Positions 28,082 through 37,056 of a DNA stretch of 64,000 nt are shown here, one piece after another. The translations under genes were made by a program, and so were the position numbers. Below the pieces are notes generated by a model, which saw only the letters and a list, made by a program, of their open reading frames with translations, was not told where the DNA came from and made no database searches. Every line of letters starts with the position of its first letter. The first letter of the stretch is position 1. Source of the DNA: Sphingobacterium deserti (GTDB lineage Bacteria > Bacteroidota > Bacteroidia > Sphingobacteriales > Sphingobacteriaceae). The stretch covers positions 1 through 64,000 of the forward strand of contig NZ_JJMU01000004.1 in the NCBI RefSeq assembly GCF_000757725.1, read 5' to 3'.

Positions 28082-30655
28082 TTAAGCTAGATTGCGCCCG
28101 GCGTTTACCACCCCATAAATGGTGCGTGCAATCAACTTTCTGTAAATACCTTCTTTTTCTTCTGATAAGCCATTATCGCGCAACGCCCGTATGGCATAAT
28201 GCTGGATGATCAGCAAAGGCAACACAATTTTTTCGCGCGCTAATATGGATGCCCGTTCTATTGGATAATGCTCCATGAGCACGGAAGAATTACTCAATTT
28301 CATGACGTAAGTTCTCGTCAGTTCATATTCCTCTTTCAGCATCGACCAAAACTCCGAAAATGTCTCATCGTATTGCATGTAAGCCGTGATGTCAAAATTA
28401 GATTTTGTCATAGACATCATACAATTATCAATGATGGTTTTAAACATACCCGAGCTTTCATATAGATTTTTAACGTAAGACCACAAGTTATTCTCATCCG
28501 CCCAGCGTAAGGCCGTTCCGACCCCATAAAAACCGGGAATATTTTGTTTAAGCTGGCTCCAAGAGGTAACAAAGCTTATGGCACGCAAATCTTCAAGACG
28601 TAGTTCTCCACCGGAGTTACGTTTTACAGGTCTACTACTAATATTTACTTCAGAAAGCTGTTTAAGCGGACTCAAAGTTTCCAAATATTTCAAAAACAGC
28701 GGATGTTTGCGGAGCGACATAAACTTCCCATGGCTCTCCTGCGCCATTTGGTCGATTACCTCCTTTTGCTTCTTCGTTAGCGTATCGCCATCCTTCTGTT
28801 GAATTTCGGAGATAATGCCTGCTTGTAATAGCAACTCCATATTATGCTGCGCAGTTTCCAACGATCCATACTGGCTACTAATCGTTTGTCCTTGGATAGT
28901 CAGTTGGATATGTTCATTGGCAATTTCTTTTCCCATAGACGCATAAAAACGCTGAGTTTTTCCACCCCCGCGAGCTGGAGGGCCGCCCCTACCATCAAAG
29001 AACACAAGATCGACATCGTATTCGCGCGCAATGGCGGTCAATTCAATCTTCGCCTTGTAAATAGACCAGTTGGCCATCAAGTAACCGCCATCTTTCGTGC
29101 TATCGGAAAATCCAAGCATGATCGTCTGTTTGTTACCGCGCTGCTTAATGTGCTGCGCGTAGCGCTCGTTATCATACAAACTGCGCATAACATCAGCTGC
29201 ACGCTTCAAATCATCCACCGTTTCAAAAAGAGGGACAAAATCTATTGTCAACGCGTCTTTCTTCCATCCTGACCATAGAAACAATTGCATTAGTCCTAAG
29301 ATATCAGACGATTGCTGGCAGTTGCTGATGATAAAACGTTGCGCCGCACGTTCGCTTCCACTTTGTTGGATAGCTTTCAGAAGTTCTATTACCTCCAGGG
29401 TATCAACTATTAATTTATCGGCATCCTCGTCAAAATCTAAGCTTAGCTCTGAGAAAGAGATACTTTTTTCTTTCTGTTCTTCAGAATCTACAATACGGCT
29501 TAAGTCGATTCCGGTCTCTGGATTACGCTCAACAAGGTAATTAAACGTATTCCGCAATATGCTGCTATCTTGCCGGATGTCCAAAGTTGTGAAATAACAA
29601 CCAAACGTAATTACTTTTCGAATTAAATCTTCGACGAGCTCCACGAACAATCCATTATGGCGCGTGTTCAATACATCTTTCACCGCATTTAGATTTTCTA
29701 GAATAACGGAGGTTTCATCAACTGGGTTTTCTGCCGGATTGAAGCTATTATCGTAAAACAGATTTTGCAACACATCCAAATATTTCTCTACGCCACGGAA
29801 AGTGATACGGCGGCGAACAATTCTGAAATCGCGGTAGTAGCAACGAAACAAAATAGTACGTAGCATACTGGCTACTTTCTTGGTACTTTCCGCGTTCACA
29901 TTTGGATTACCGTCACGGTCACCCCCCGGCCAAAAACCTAACTCGATCAATTGCTTTACATCCTCTATGGGCACTTCCAGTTCACTATCAATCTTTGACT
30001 GGATTTCGGAAGCAACTTTATAGAATACATTTTCAAGAAACCAAGCCAAACTAGCCGCTTCATCTACCGGTGTAGGCTTTTCCTTATTAATGAAAGGTGT
30101 CTTACCCAGTTGTTGCAACAGCGACTGAATGTTTGGCACATCGTTTCGCTTCAGGGCGTCTATAAGATCGGTGATGATCGCTAAAACGGGCCCCGGATAG
30201 AATTGAGTCGGATGTGCAGTCAGCACAAGGCGGATAGAGAAATCACGTAATTTTTCTACGATGTCTTTCTTTAACTCGGGGTTATCCTGCGCACGTTGAA
30301 AAAGCCCTTGAAGAATACCAGATTCATCTGTTTTACCCACGTTTTGAAACGCGGAATCTTCCACAGCATCGAAAAGAACTACTTGACGTTCAATATATTG
30401 AACGATTCGAAAAAGAAAATCTATTCGATCTTCTTCTTGTACATACTGCTCATATTGCCCAAAAAAGCTCTCTATGATATCTTCCGGTGTAAGATGCTCA
30501 TCAACGCCTTTCTCGCAATGCGTTGAAAAAAATGGGAGTATTGTACCTGTATGCTTTACCCGCTGGAAGGGCAAGGTTAAAAACAAACTTTTGTATAAGT
30601 CAAAGCGTGTTAATACTTCGTTGTGAAAAACGGATTGTTTTTGACTGATTTTCAT
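28082..30655 (-). CDS. ppc: phosphoenolpyruvate carboxylase
   Basis: Carboxylates phosphoenolpyruvate with bicarbonate to oxaloacetate, topping up the TCA cycle. It is 857 residues from the ATG at 30655 (MKISQKQS); the 12 upstream codons are unconvincing. The first catalytic His is in LTAHPTQ (about residue 148), with GGDRDGNPNV about 100 residues later. The second half shows GFSDSTKDGGY and the glycine-rich FFDGRGGPPARGGGKTQ, which holds the catalytic loop. All active-site motifs are present. The C-terminus ends GVVNAGRNLA instead of the usual NTG, which is common in Bacteroidota. Monocistronic. Confidence 0.94.
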   Translation of the reverse strand: MKISQKQSVFHNEVLTRFDLYKSLFLTLPFQRVKHTGTILPFFSTHCEKGVDEHLTPEDIIESFFGQYEQYVQEEDRIDFLFRIVQYIERQVVLFDAVEDSAFQNVGKTDESGILQGLFQRAQDNPELKKDIVEKLRDFSIRLVLTAHPTQFYPGPVLAIITDLIDALKRNDVPNIQSLLQQLGKTPFINKEKPTPVDEAASLAWFLENVFYKVASEIQSKIDSELEVPIEDVKQLIELGFWPGGDRDGNPNVNAESTKKVASMLRTILFRCYYRDFRIVRRRITFRGVEKYLDVLQNLFYDNSFNPAENPVDETSVILENLNAVKDVLNTRHNGLFVELVEDLIRKVITFGCYFTTLDIRQDSSILRNTFNYLVERNPETGIDLSRIVDSEEQKEKSISFSELSLDFDEDADKLIVDTLEVIELLKAIQQSGSERAAQRFIISNCQQSSDILGLMQLFLWSGWKKDALTIDFVPLFETVDDLKRAADVMRSLYDNERYAQHIKQRGNKQTIMLGFSDSTKDGGYLMANWSIYKAKIELTAIAREYDVDLVFFDGRGGPPARGGGKTQRFYASMGKEIANEHIQLTIQGQTISSQYGSLETAQHNMELLLQAGIISEIQQKDGDTLTKKQKEVIDQMAQESHGKFMSLRKHPLFLKYLETLSPLKQLSEVNISSRPVKRNSGGELRLEDLRAISFVTSWSQLKQNIPGFYGVGTALRWADENNLWSYVKNLYESSGMFKTIIDNCMMSMTKSNFDITAYMQYDETFSEFWSMLKEEYELTRTYVMKLSNSSVLMEHYPIERASILAREKIVLPLLIIQHYAIRALRDNGLSEEKEGIYRKLIARTIYGVVNAGRNLA

Positions 30656-30691
30656 GCGTGAGATTATGGAATAACATAGGATCGACGCCAA

Positions 30692-31115
30692 TAACGTTCG
30701 AACCGCTCTAAATTATATAATATTTAAAATAAACACAAGTTTTACTGCAAAACAATTAGCATATCAACCATATTATTGAAAATAATTCAAAAAATAGCAC
30801 CTGTTCATTTTTTCCTTGAGCTAAACTATTTCCCCTATCTTCGAGCTAAGACGGGATCTAGCGAGCTGAAGCTTAAAAATGTTCCACGCGCTAAAATGCA
30901 AACGAATTTACCATGCTAAAAGCTAAATATACGATCATATCTAAATAACTAACCATTATAGGGCAAAAACTGTTTGCGTTATTTTGACATCTTTTATGCG
31001 GCGTGGCCAGCAGTGCGCGTTATTACACGATTTTGCAATTGCATATATTTTCGAATTTATCTAAGTTTGAACAACGCGTACCATTGCTCTAGTAGGCGAA
31101 CATAACACGTAATTC
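30692..31115. other. 424-bp non-coding divergent region
   Basis: AT-rich spacer between ppc and the FUSC gene. I see no ORF with a start signal and no repeat. Promoters for both genes must lie here, but no perfect TAnnTTTG box stands out. Confidence 0.5.
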
Positions 31116-33305
31116 ATGGAAAGAACCAAAGAAATAAGTAATTTCTTTTATGGACAGTATTTCTCCGAGGGAGTTAAGATCACAGCTGGATGTATCGTTC
31201 CCGTCCTTGTTTCGGCATCGCTGGGTTACTTCGGTATTGGCACCTTGATTTCATTGGGGGCTCTGTTGGTTGGGTTGTCGGATACACCGGGCGCCCCCTC
31301 CCACCGACGTCTAGGCATGCTTTCGACAGCCTTGCTATGTATGTTAACATACATCATTATTATCCATGTTAACTTTTCTGTTCCACTTACCACGATCGTC
31401 GTCGCCCTACTTAGCTTTTGTTTTGCTATGCTTGCTGTCTTTAATGCGCGAGCTGCGACCGTAGGATCAATGTGTACGCTAATGATGCTATTTAATGTAC
31501 ACCATGAACTTGTAGATACGGAAAAGTGGATGTATCTGATCTATATAGCGGTTGGAGGCTCTTGGTACATGTTGATTAGCATGTCTTTATTGCAGATCCG
31601 CCCCTACCGCGTCGCTCAGCAAGAGCTTTCCGAATCAATTAGGCACGTGGCCGACTACATCCGATTGAAAGCAAATTTTTATGATCCCAAAATAGATGTC
31701 GATACAAACTATCTCAAACTGATCGAGAAGCAAGTAGAAGTACATAAACACCAAGAGCTGGTTCGAGACATCTTATTTCGCAGCAAACGTTCGATAAAGG
31801 ATACGACAAAAATTGGTCGCTTTTTAACGCTTATATTCTCTGATATCGTGGATCTTTTCGAACAAAGCATGACCACGCAATATGATTATAACGCGATAAA
31901 GACCACATATGGTGAACATGGCGTATTGATTCCATTCAAAGATGTGCTGATCAAGCTTACGCACGAAATGGACAATATGGCGTATGCTATCAATGCGAAT
32001 AGAATGCCCAAAGCTATCTACAGTTTCGAACAGGATATTGAGTATCTGCGTGAGGAAGTAGAAAAGTTGGATAAAAAGCAGATCAATACTATTCCGTTAA
32101 AAAAGATTATCATAAATATTCGGGGCATTGTTAAATACCTCGAAGACATTTACAGCTACAGTTCTTCCAAAATATCCGATATTCCACGCCAGGAAATAGA
32201 CTCTGCTTCGCAATTTATCACGCGCGACCAAATCGACTGGAAGAAATTCAAGAGCAACTTAAGTTTAGAATCTTCCGTTTTCAGACATGCCCTCCGTATG
32301 TCCTTGGTGTTATCAGGAACGTATCTTACCTTAAGTCTGATAAGCTTCAATCCCAATGGAATTTATTGGACGCTATTGACCATCATGGTAATTTTGAAGC
32401 CCGGCTTTGGCCTCACGCAGGAACGCAATCTTCAACGGCTGATCGGCACTGTTGTGGGCGGTGTGATTGGTGCGACGATCGTATTCACCATCCATGACCC
32501 CGCCATACGATTTGTCTTACTTATTTTTTTCTTTTTGACAGCATACAGTCTATTCCGCATCAACTATATTATCGCTGTGATGTTTATGACACCCTACGTA
32601 TTAATTATGCTGAGCTTTAACGGAATGAATACTTTCGAAATGGCTAAAGAGCGGATATTTGATACCTTTTTAGGTGGCGTCATTGCATTCCTATCAAACT
32701 ATCTTATTTTTCCGAACTGGGAGAGCACGCAATTTCGGGGTAACATGCGCAGTCTGCTGTTAGCTAATTATAATTACATTGCCCAAGCTTTGCAAATTCT
32801 AGCTGGCGAAAACTTATCGCGAACGGCCTATAAGCTCGCCCGGAAAGAGGTATACATCGCTTCAGCCAATATGGGCTCTACATTTCAACGCATGCTGACG
32901 GAACCGAAATGGCGGCAGAAATACACCAAAGAGGTTAACCGATTTGTAATTTTGAACCATATCTTTTCATCTTATTCGGCAAATTTGCTAACGCAGGTTA
33001 ACCAGGCGGATATATCGACATTTAATAAGGAGCAGGTTAAGCTACTTAGACGGATTTTAAGTGATCTTGAGAAAGGAATCGTACTGTTGCCCGCACCCGA
33101 GGGGCAGCAGGATGATTTTAAAAATAATGCGGAGTTTCCCAAGTTTGACGAAGGGACAGCTGATGAGGAAGAACATCGTTTAATTACAGAACAATTACAG
33201 TTCTTGAACAAAATTTCAGGAGATTTACACCGCGTAACGCAAGAGCTTATCGATCGTTCTGCAGCGATCGAGGAGAATGAAAAAATCAAGGTAATAAATG
33301 GATAA
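31116..33305 (+). CDS. FUSC-family (YccS-like) inner-membrane protein
   Basis: A 729-residue membrane protein with two helix blocks (about 25-165 and 400-515), the pattern of YccS/FUSC proteins related to aromatic acid exporters. The N-terminal LVSASLGYFGIGTLISLGALLVGLSDTPGAPSHRR and the central NPNGIYWTLLTIMVILKPGFG...RLIGTVVGGVIGA are characteristic of the duplicated transporter domain. A helical soluble region lies between them and at the C-terminus. The substrate is unknown. The stop overlaps the YpdA start by 8 bp, so the two are co-translated. Confidence 0.88.
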   Translation: MERTKEISNFFYGQYFSEGVKITAGCIVPVLVSASLGYFGIGTLISLGALLVGLSDTPGAPSHRRLGMLSTALLCMLTYIIIIHVNFSVPLTTIVVALLSFCFAMLAVFNARAATVGSMCTLMMLFNVHHELVDTEKWMYLIYIAVGGSWYMLISMSLLQIRPYRVAQQELSESIRHVADYIRLKANFYDPKIDVDTNYLKLIEKQVEVHKHQELVRDILFRSKRSIKDTTKIGRFLTLIFSDIVDLFEQSMTTQYDYNAIKTTYGEHGVLIPFKDVLIKLTHEMDNMAYAINANRMPKAIYSFEQDIEYLREEVEKLDKKQINTIPLKKIIINIRGIVKYLEDIYSYSSSKISDIPRQEIDSASQFITRDQIDWKKFKSNLSLESSVFRHALRMSLVLSGTYLTLSLISFNPNGIYWTLLTIMVILKPGFGLTQERNLQRLIGTVVGGVIGATIVFTIHDPAIRFVLLIFFFLTAYSLFRINYIIAVMFMTPYVLIMLSFNGMNTFEMAKERIFDTFLGGVIAFLSNYLIFPNWESTQFRGNMRSLLLANYNYIAQALQILAGENLSRTAYKLARKEVYIASANMGSTFQRMLTEPKWRQKYTKEVNRFVILNHIFSSYSANLLTQVNQADISTFNKEQVKLLRRILSDLEKGIVLLPAPEGQQDDFKNNAEFPKFDEGTADEEEHRLITEQLQFLNKISGDLHRVTQELIDRSAAIEENEKIKVING

Positions 33306-34269
33306 CTTATTTGATGTATTGATTATCGGAGCAGGACCTATCGGTATAGCCTGTGGTATCGAAGCGCAACGAGCGGGTCGCTCACATGTAATTATTGAAA
33401 AAGGCTGCTTGGTCAATTCCATCTATAGGTACCCGACGAACATGACTTTTTTCTCGTCTTCGGAACGATTGGAAATTGGTGACACACCATTTGTCACGAC
33501 TTTACCCAAACCGAAACGTGCGGAAGCGTTGGAATATTATCGACGGGTTAATGATAAATTTAAACTAAATACACGCCTTTTCGAAGAGGTTATTGCTGTA
33601 GAAAAATTGAAAGACGTTTTTCATGTGCAAACTTCTAAAGGCCATTACACCGCGAAGGCTGTGATCGTAGCGACTGGTTTTTATGACATCCCTATGCTGC
33701 TGAACATCCCCGGAGAAGAGCTGCCTAAAGTATCGCACTACTACAACGATCCGCACTATTACGCGCAGCAGCATGTGCTTGTTGTGGGCGCCAGCAATTC
33801 GTCGGTTGATGCAGCATTAGAAACGTATAGGAAGGGCGCGAAAGTTACCTTGCTGGTACGCGGCACAGCGATTAGTCAACGGGTAAAATATTGGGTGAAG
33901 CCAGACATAGAAAATCGAATTGCCTTTCAAGAAATCGATGTGTATTACGAGAGTACACTTACAGAAATTTCGGAAACAAGCGTGACCTTGCGCACACCAA
34001 AAGGCAATGTGACGCTTAAAAATGATTTCGTTCTCGCCCTGACAGGTTATCAACCGAACTTTGCGTTCCTAAAAGCTATAGGGGTTGAAATTCCAGACGA
34101 GGCGCCCATGATTCCGACACATGATCCTGAAACGATGGAAACAAATGTTCCGGGCTTATATTTGGCAGGGGTCGTTTGTGGCGGTCTGAACACACACCTT
34201 TGGTTTATTGAAAATTCTAGGGTTCATGCAGAAGTGATTATGAAACATCTTGAGACGAAAGAACGCTAG
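33298..34269 (+). CDS. YpdA-family bacillithiol disulfide reductase
   Basis: FAD-dependent NADPH oxidoreductase of 323 residues that is thought to reduce oxidised bacillithiol. The FAD-binding GxGxxG lies in LIIGAGPIGIACG (about 8-20) and the NADPH site in LVVGASNSSVDAALE (about 160-174). It lacks the redox CxxC pair of thioredoxin reductases, as is diagnostic for YpdA. It overlaps the FUSC gene by 8 bp at the start and the convergent TetR gene by 32 bp at the end. This supports bacillithiol as the low-molecular-weight thiol of the organism. Confidence 0.9.
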   Translation: MDNLFDVLIIGAGPIGIACGIEAQRAGRSHVIIEKGCLVNSIYRYPTNMTFFSSSERLEIGDTPFVTTLPKPKRAEALEYYRRVNDKFKLNTRLFEEVIAVEKLKDVFHVQTSKGHYTAKAVIVATGFYDIPMLLNIPGEELPKVSHYYNDPHYYAQQHVLVVGASNSSVDAALETYRKGAKVTLLVRGTAISQRVKYWVKPDIENRIAFQEIDVYYESTLTEISETSVTLRTPKGNVTLKNDFVLALTGYQPNFAFLKAIGVEIPDEAPMIPTHDPETMETNVPGLYLAGVVCGGLNTHLWFIENSRVHAEVIMKHLETKER

Positions 34270-34876
34270 GCTTTAAACCCCGTAGAAAGATACTGATCAT
34301 CTTTTTTTGCTTTGCCAGGATAAGCTCAAATTCATCTGGCGTGGGAAACAAGCAATCGTTCAAATCTTTACTTAAAATTCCCGTACGCATTCCCATTAGA
34401 GAAAATAGTAATAATTCTGCCGTTTCATCAAGGTTATCCACGACAATTTCGCCATTTTTCACACCGATAGCGAGTATGCGGCTAAACTGATCCCGCACAC
34501 GGTCAAAGAAAGGCCCTAAACTTTTACCCATCTCGCTGGGATCTTGCATAAATAACGACGTGGAATATTCAAAAAGATTATAGTTTTCCCGCATCAATTC
34601 CATCCGGCTTTCGATAGCAAAAAGAATAGCCTTCTCCAAACTTGAAGCCTTCGCAACATATGCGTCGACTTTATTGATCATCTCGTTGATCACATATTCC
34701 AATACTGCAGTGTAAAGGCTATGCTTGTCTGGAAAGTAGTAATATAAAAGTGCCTTGGAGAAAGATAGATCTTTCGCAATCTCGGCCATCGTGGTCTTAG
34801 CCATACCGAAATGGGCAAAGCGCTTTTTAGCGACTTCCAAGATCTTGGCTCTTTTTATATCAACGTTTTTGGGCAT
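34238..34876 (-). CDS. TetR/AcrR-family transcriptional regulator
   Basis: Dimeric repressor of 212 residues. The N-terminal helix-turn-helix is clear: RAKILEVAKKRFAHFGM then TTMAEIAKDLSFSKALLYYYF (about 9-47), followed by a helical ligand-binding domain with no recognised ligand. An inverted repeat just upstream at 34897-34912 lies under its own promoter, so autorepression is likely. The 3' end overlaps the ypdA-like gene by 32 bp on the other strand. Confidence 0.92.
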   Translation of the reverse strand: MPKNVDIKRAKILEVAKKRFAHFGMAKTTMAEIAKDLSFSKALLYYYFPDKHSLYTAVLEYVINEMINKVDAYVAKASSLEKAILFAIESRMELMRENYNLFEYSTSLFMQDPSEMGKSLGPFFDRVRDQFSRILAIGVKNGEIVVDNLDETAELLLFSLMGMRTGILSKDLNDCLFPTPDEFELILAKQKKMISIFLRGLKPSVLSSQDVS

Positions 34877-34896
34877 AACAATTTATTCCTTTAATA

Positions 34897-34912
34897 ATAC
34901 TGTTTGTAGTAT
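34897..34912. promoter_or_regulatory. candidate TetR operator ATACT-N6-AGTAT
   Basis: A perfect 5-bp inverted repeat ATACT/AGTAT with 6-bp spacer sits between the TetR start and its -7 box, near the expected transcription start. Its location is what a self-repressing TetR would use. Confidence 0.5.
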
Positions 34913-34920
34913 CTTTACTC

Positions 34921-34928
34921 CAAAATTA
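34921..34928 (-). promoter_or_regulatory. -7 box TAATTTTG of the TetR gene
   Basis: The minus strand reads TAATTTTG (TAnnTTTG), about 45 nt before the TetR ATG and just upstream of the inverted repeat. No clear TTG -33 element. Confidence 0.5.
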
Positions 34929-34976
34929 TAAAGTTAATTCTTTTTTTGAATTTTTAAAAGAATTAGTCAGTACAAA

Positions 34977-35993
34977 ATGGCAAACGAACTCCAACACCAT
35001 ATTTCATTACAAAAACTCAATACCTTCGGGATTGACGCTACGTGCAAACAATTTATAAAAATAGAACAGGAAAGTCAGCTCGAAGTTCTTTATGATCGGC
35101 AGATTTTCGCGGGGCCGTTTTTCATCCTGGGTGCCGGAAGCAACGTTCTGTTTACAAAGGATTATGATGGCACAATCATCCATATGGCTAGCAAAGGTAT
35201 CAGTCATTTTATTGAAGGAAATCACATATACATCACGGCAAAAGCAGGGGAAGTATGGAATGACTTGGTTTGGTATTGTATAAACCATGGCTTTCCGGGG
35301 TTGGAAAACATGGCTTTGATTCCAGGAACAGTAGGCGCATCACCCATCCAAAACATCGGTGCCTATGGCACCGAACTTATGGACGTGTTTTATTCCTGCC
35401 AGGCATTTGACAGCTACAATGGCTCATTTACCACGTTTAATAAGCAAGATTGCAAATTTACCTACCGTGATAGCATTTTTAAAACAGAACACAAGGGACG
35501 TTTTATTATCACATCGGTAACCTATAAGCTGGGTCTGCACACAGCAATCAACACCTCCTATGGCGCCATTAATGCAGAACTCGAAGCCCGCAACATCAGC
35601 AATCCTACAATAAAAGATGTTGCACAGGCGGTATCCCACATCCGGGTAGAGAAATTGCCCGATCCTTCAACCGTAGGGAATGCCGGCAGTTTTTTCAAAA
35701 ACCCGATTGTAACCCGTACATTTTTTGAACAACTTCAAAAGTCCTACCCAGCAATAGTTTCTTACCCTATCGACGAGAATAATGCAAAGGTAGCGGCGGG
35801 ATGGCTAATTGAAGCTTGCGGCTGGAAGGGAAAAGTGATTGGAAATGTGGCGGTATGGAAAAACCAAGCCTTAGTGCTTACAAACCTTGGAGCTGCAACC
35901 GGTCTAGAAATATATACTATATCGTCTAAAATAATGAACGATGTCTATCAAAAATTCGGCATCAACCTAGAAAGAGAGGTAAATGTTTTATAA
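34977..35993 (+). CDS. murB: UDP-N-acetylmuramate dehydrogenase
   Basis: Reduces UDP-GlcNAc-enolpyruvate to UDP-MurNAc with NADPH and FAD in peptidoglycan synthesis. It is a 338-residue type I MurB. FAD contacts are seen in ILGAGSNVLFT (about 51-61) and IPGTVGASPIQNIGAYG (about 118-134), and the catalytic Ser lies in GNAGSFFKNP (about 238-247). The late GWLIEACGWKGK is also conserved. It is divergent from the TetR gene. Confidence 0.93.
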   Translation: MANELQHHISLQKLNTFGIDATCKQFIKIEQESQLEVLYDRQIFAGPFFILGAGSNVLFTKDYDGTIIHMASKGISHFIEGNHIYITAKAGEVWNDLVWYCINHGFPGLENMALIPGTVGASPIQNIGAYGTELMDVFYSCQAFDSYNGSFTTFNKQDCKFTYRDSIFKTEHKGRFIITSVTYKLGLHTAINTSYGAINAELEARNISNPTIKDVAQAVSHIRVEKLPDPSTVGNAGSFFKNPIVTRTFFEQLQKSYPAIVSYPIDENNAKVAAGWLIEACGWKGKVIGNVAVWKNQALVLTNLGAATGLEIYTISSKIMNDVYQKFGINLEREVNVL

Positions 35994-36190
35994 AAGTTTT
36001 CCACACTTGTTAACTAAATGTGTTGATAGACATAGCAAATTCCAAATATTTGATTTAGAATAACTTTACACGAAACATTTCCTCGCTCACCTTACATTAC
36101 CTTAACCTATTTTTCACTTTGACTTAATCTCCCGCGATTAGTTTAGCACGCCATTTGCATAAATCTATCAAACCGTATTTCATGTGAGTG

Positions 36191-36230
36191 AACTACAAAT
36201 CTTCAATACTCAACGTGTAGTTTCGTTGAG
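36191..36230 (+). promoter_or_regulatory. two competing hairpins in the leader of the ECF sigma gene
   Basis: AACTACA (36191-36197) can pair with TGTAGTT (36216-36222), and CTCAACG (36209-36215) can pair with CGTTGAG (36224-36230). The TGTAGTT lies in the loop of the second hairpin, so the two 7-bp stems compete or would form a tight pseudoknot. They end 30 nt before the sigma factor ATG. The conclusion that this is a switch is inference. Confidence 0.4.
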
Positions 36231-36260
36231 CGAATTAGAAAACTTTTAATCCAATCTAGT

Positions 36261-36773
36261 ATGAACAAATTAGAATTCAACACGTTAGTTATTAAACAAG
36301 CTGATTCACTAAGGACGTATGCGAGAAATTTCACTAGAGATCAGGATGACGCGAATGATTTGGTACAAGATACATTACTTAAAGCCGTAACCTACTTTAA
36401 TAATTTTAAGGAGGGAACAAACTTGAAAGGATGGCTCTATACTATTATGAAGAACACCTTTATAAACAATTACCGCAGAGTAGTAAAGACCAACTCCTTC
36501 ATTACGAAAGAAGAGGAAATCACAAATGCGAATTTAGTGGTTTCTGCTACAAGCAACCGCGGGGAGAATAAGTTTGTCATGGAAGATATTAATTATGCAT
36601 TATCTACACTCACAGATGACTACTACGTTCCATTTACGATGTATTTCGAAGGTTACAAATACCACGAAATTTCAGATCACCTTAGCATCCCGATAGGAAC
36701 AGTAAAAACACGAATCCATGTGGCTCGTAAAGCCATGAAAAAAACGTTGCACGCTTATAAATTTGGTAACTAA
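36261..36773 (+). CDS. RNA polymerase ECF sigma factor
   Basis: Sigma factor of 170 residues. Region 2 is seen in RTYARNFTRDQDDANDLVQDTLLKA (about 18-42) and FKEGTNLKGWLYTIMKNTFINNYRR, and region 4 in YVPFTMYFEGYKYHEISDHLSIPIGTVKTRIHVARKAM (about 119-156), with a clear helix-turn-helix. The FecI-like C-terminal tail is absent and no anti-sigma gene is adjacent, so it is of the stand-alone type found in many Bacteroidota. A possible RNA switch precedes it and a cytochrome b5-like gene follows within or right after its 3' end. Confidence 0.9.
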   Translation: MNKLEFNTLVIKQADSLRTYARNFTRDQDDANDLVQDTLLKAVTYFNNFKEGTNLKGWLYTIMKNTFINNYRRVVKTNSFITKEEEITNANLVVSATSNRGENKFVMEDINYALSTLTDDYYVPFTMYFEGYKYHEISDHLSIPIGTVKTRIHVARKAMKKTLHAYKFGN

Positions 36774-36795
36774 CAAGCTTATATCCGATACTTTA

Positions 36796-37029
36796 ATGGA
36801 ATTGCCGAAGTATACGAGATCGCAACTGGCTTTGCGAAATGGACAAGATAAGCCAGATATTTGGGTTTCTTACAATGGCTTAATTTACGAAGTGACTAAC
36901 AGCCGTCTTTGGAAAAACGGAAAACACTACGAGCATTGGGCCGGGCAAGACTTAACAGATGAAATAGCCCAGGCACCACACGGCCTATGGGTATTTGAAA
37001 GGTTTCTTTTGATAGGCGAACTTATTTGA
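36796..37029 (+). CDS. small cytochrome b5-like heme/steroid-binding protein
   Basis: A compact single-domain protein of 77 residues (from ATG 36796). The LPKYTRSQLALRNGQDKPDIWVSYNGLIYEVTNSRLWKNGKHYEHWAGQDLTDEIAQAPHG pattern is that of the cytochrome b5 fold, with candidate axial His in KHYEHWAG and APHG; it is closest to membrane-free prokaryotic forms. A TTG start at 36763 would overlap the sigma factor by 11 bp and add 11 residues, and cannot be excluded. Pairing with an ECF sigma factor is unusual. Shares a hairpin with the convergent PfkB gene at its stop. Confidence 0.85.
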   Translation: MELPKYTRSQLALRNGQDKPDIWVSYNGLIYEVTNSRLWKNGKHYEHWAGQDLTDEIAQAPHGLWVFERFLLIGELI

Positions 37030-37056
37030 GACTAGCGACTATTCGCTAATCTCAAA
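37025..37056. terminator. shared hairpin over both stop codons
   Basis: TTTGAGACTAGCGA (37025-37038) pairs with TCGCTAATCTCAAA (37043-37056) with one mismatch around CTAT. The stops of the b5-like gene (37027-37029) and of the convergent kinase (37039-37041) are inside it. T4 follows on the plus strand. Confidence 0.6.
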
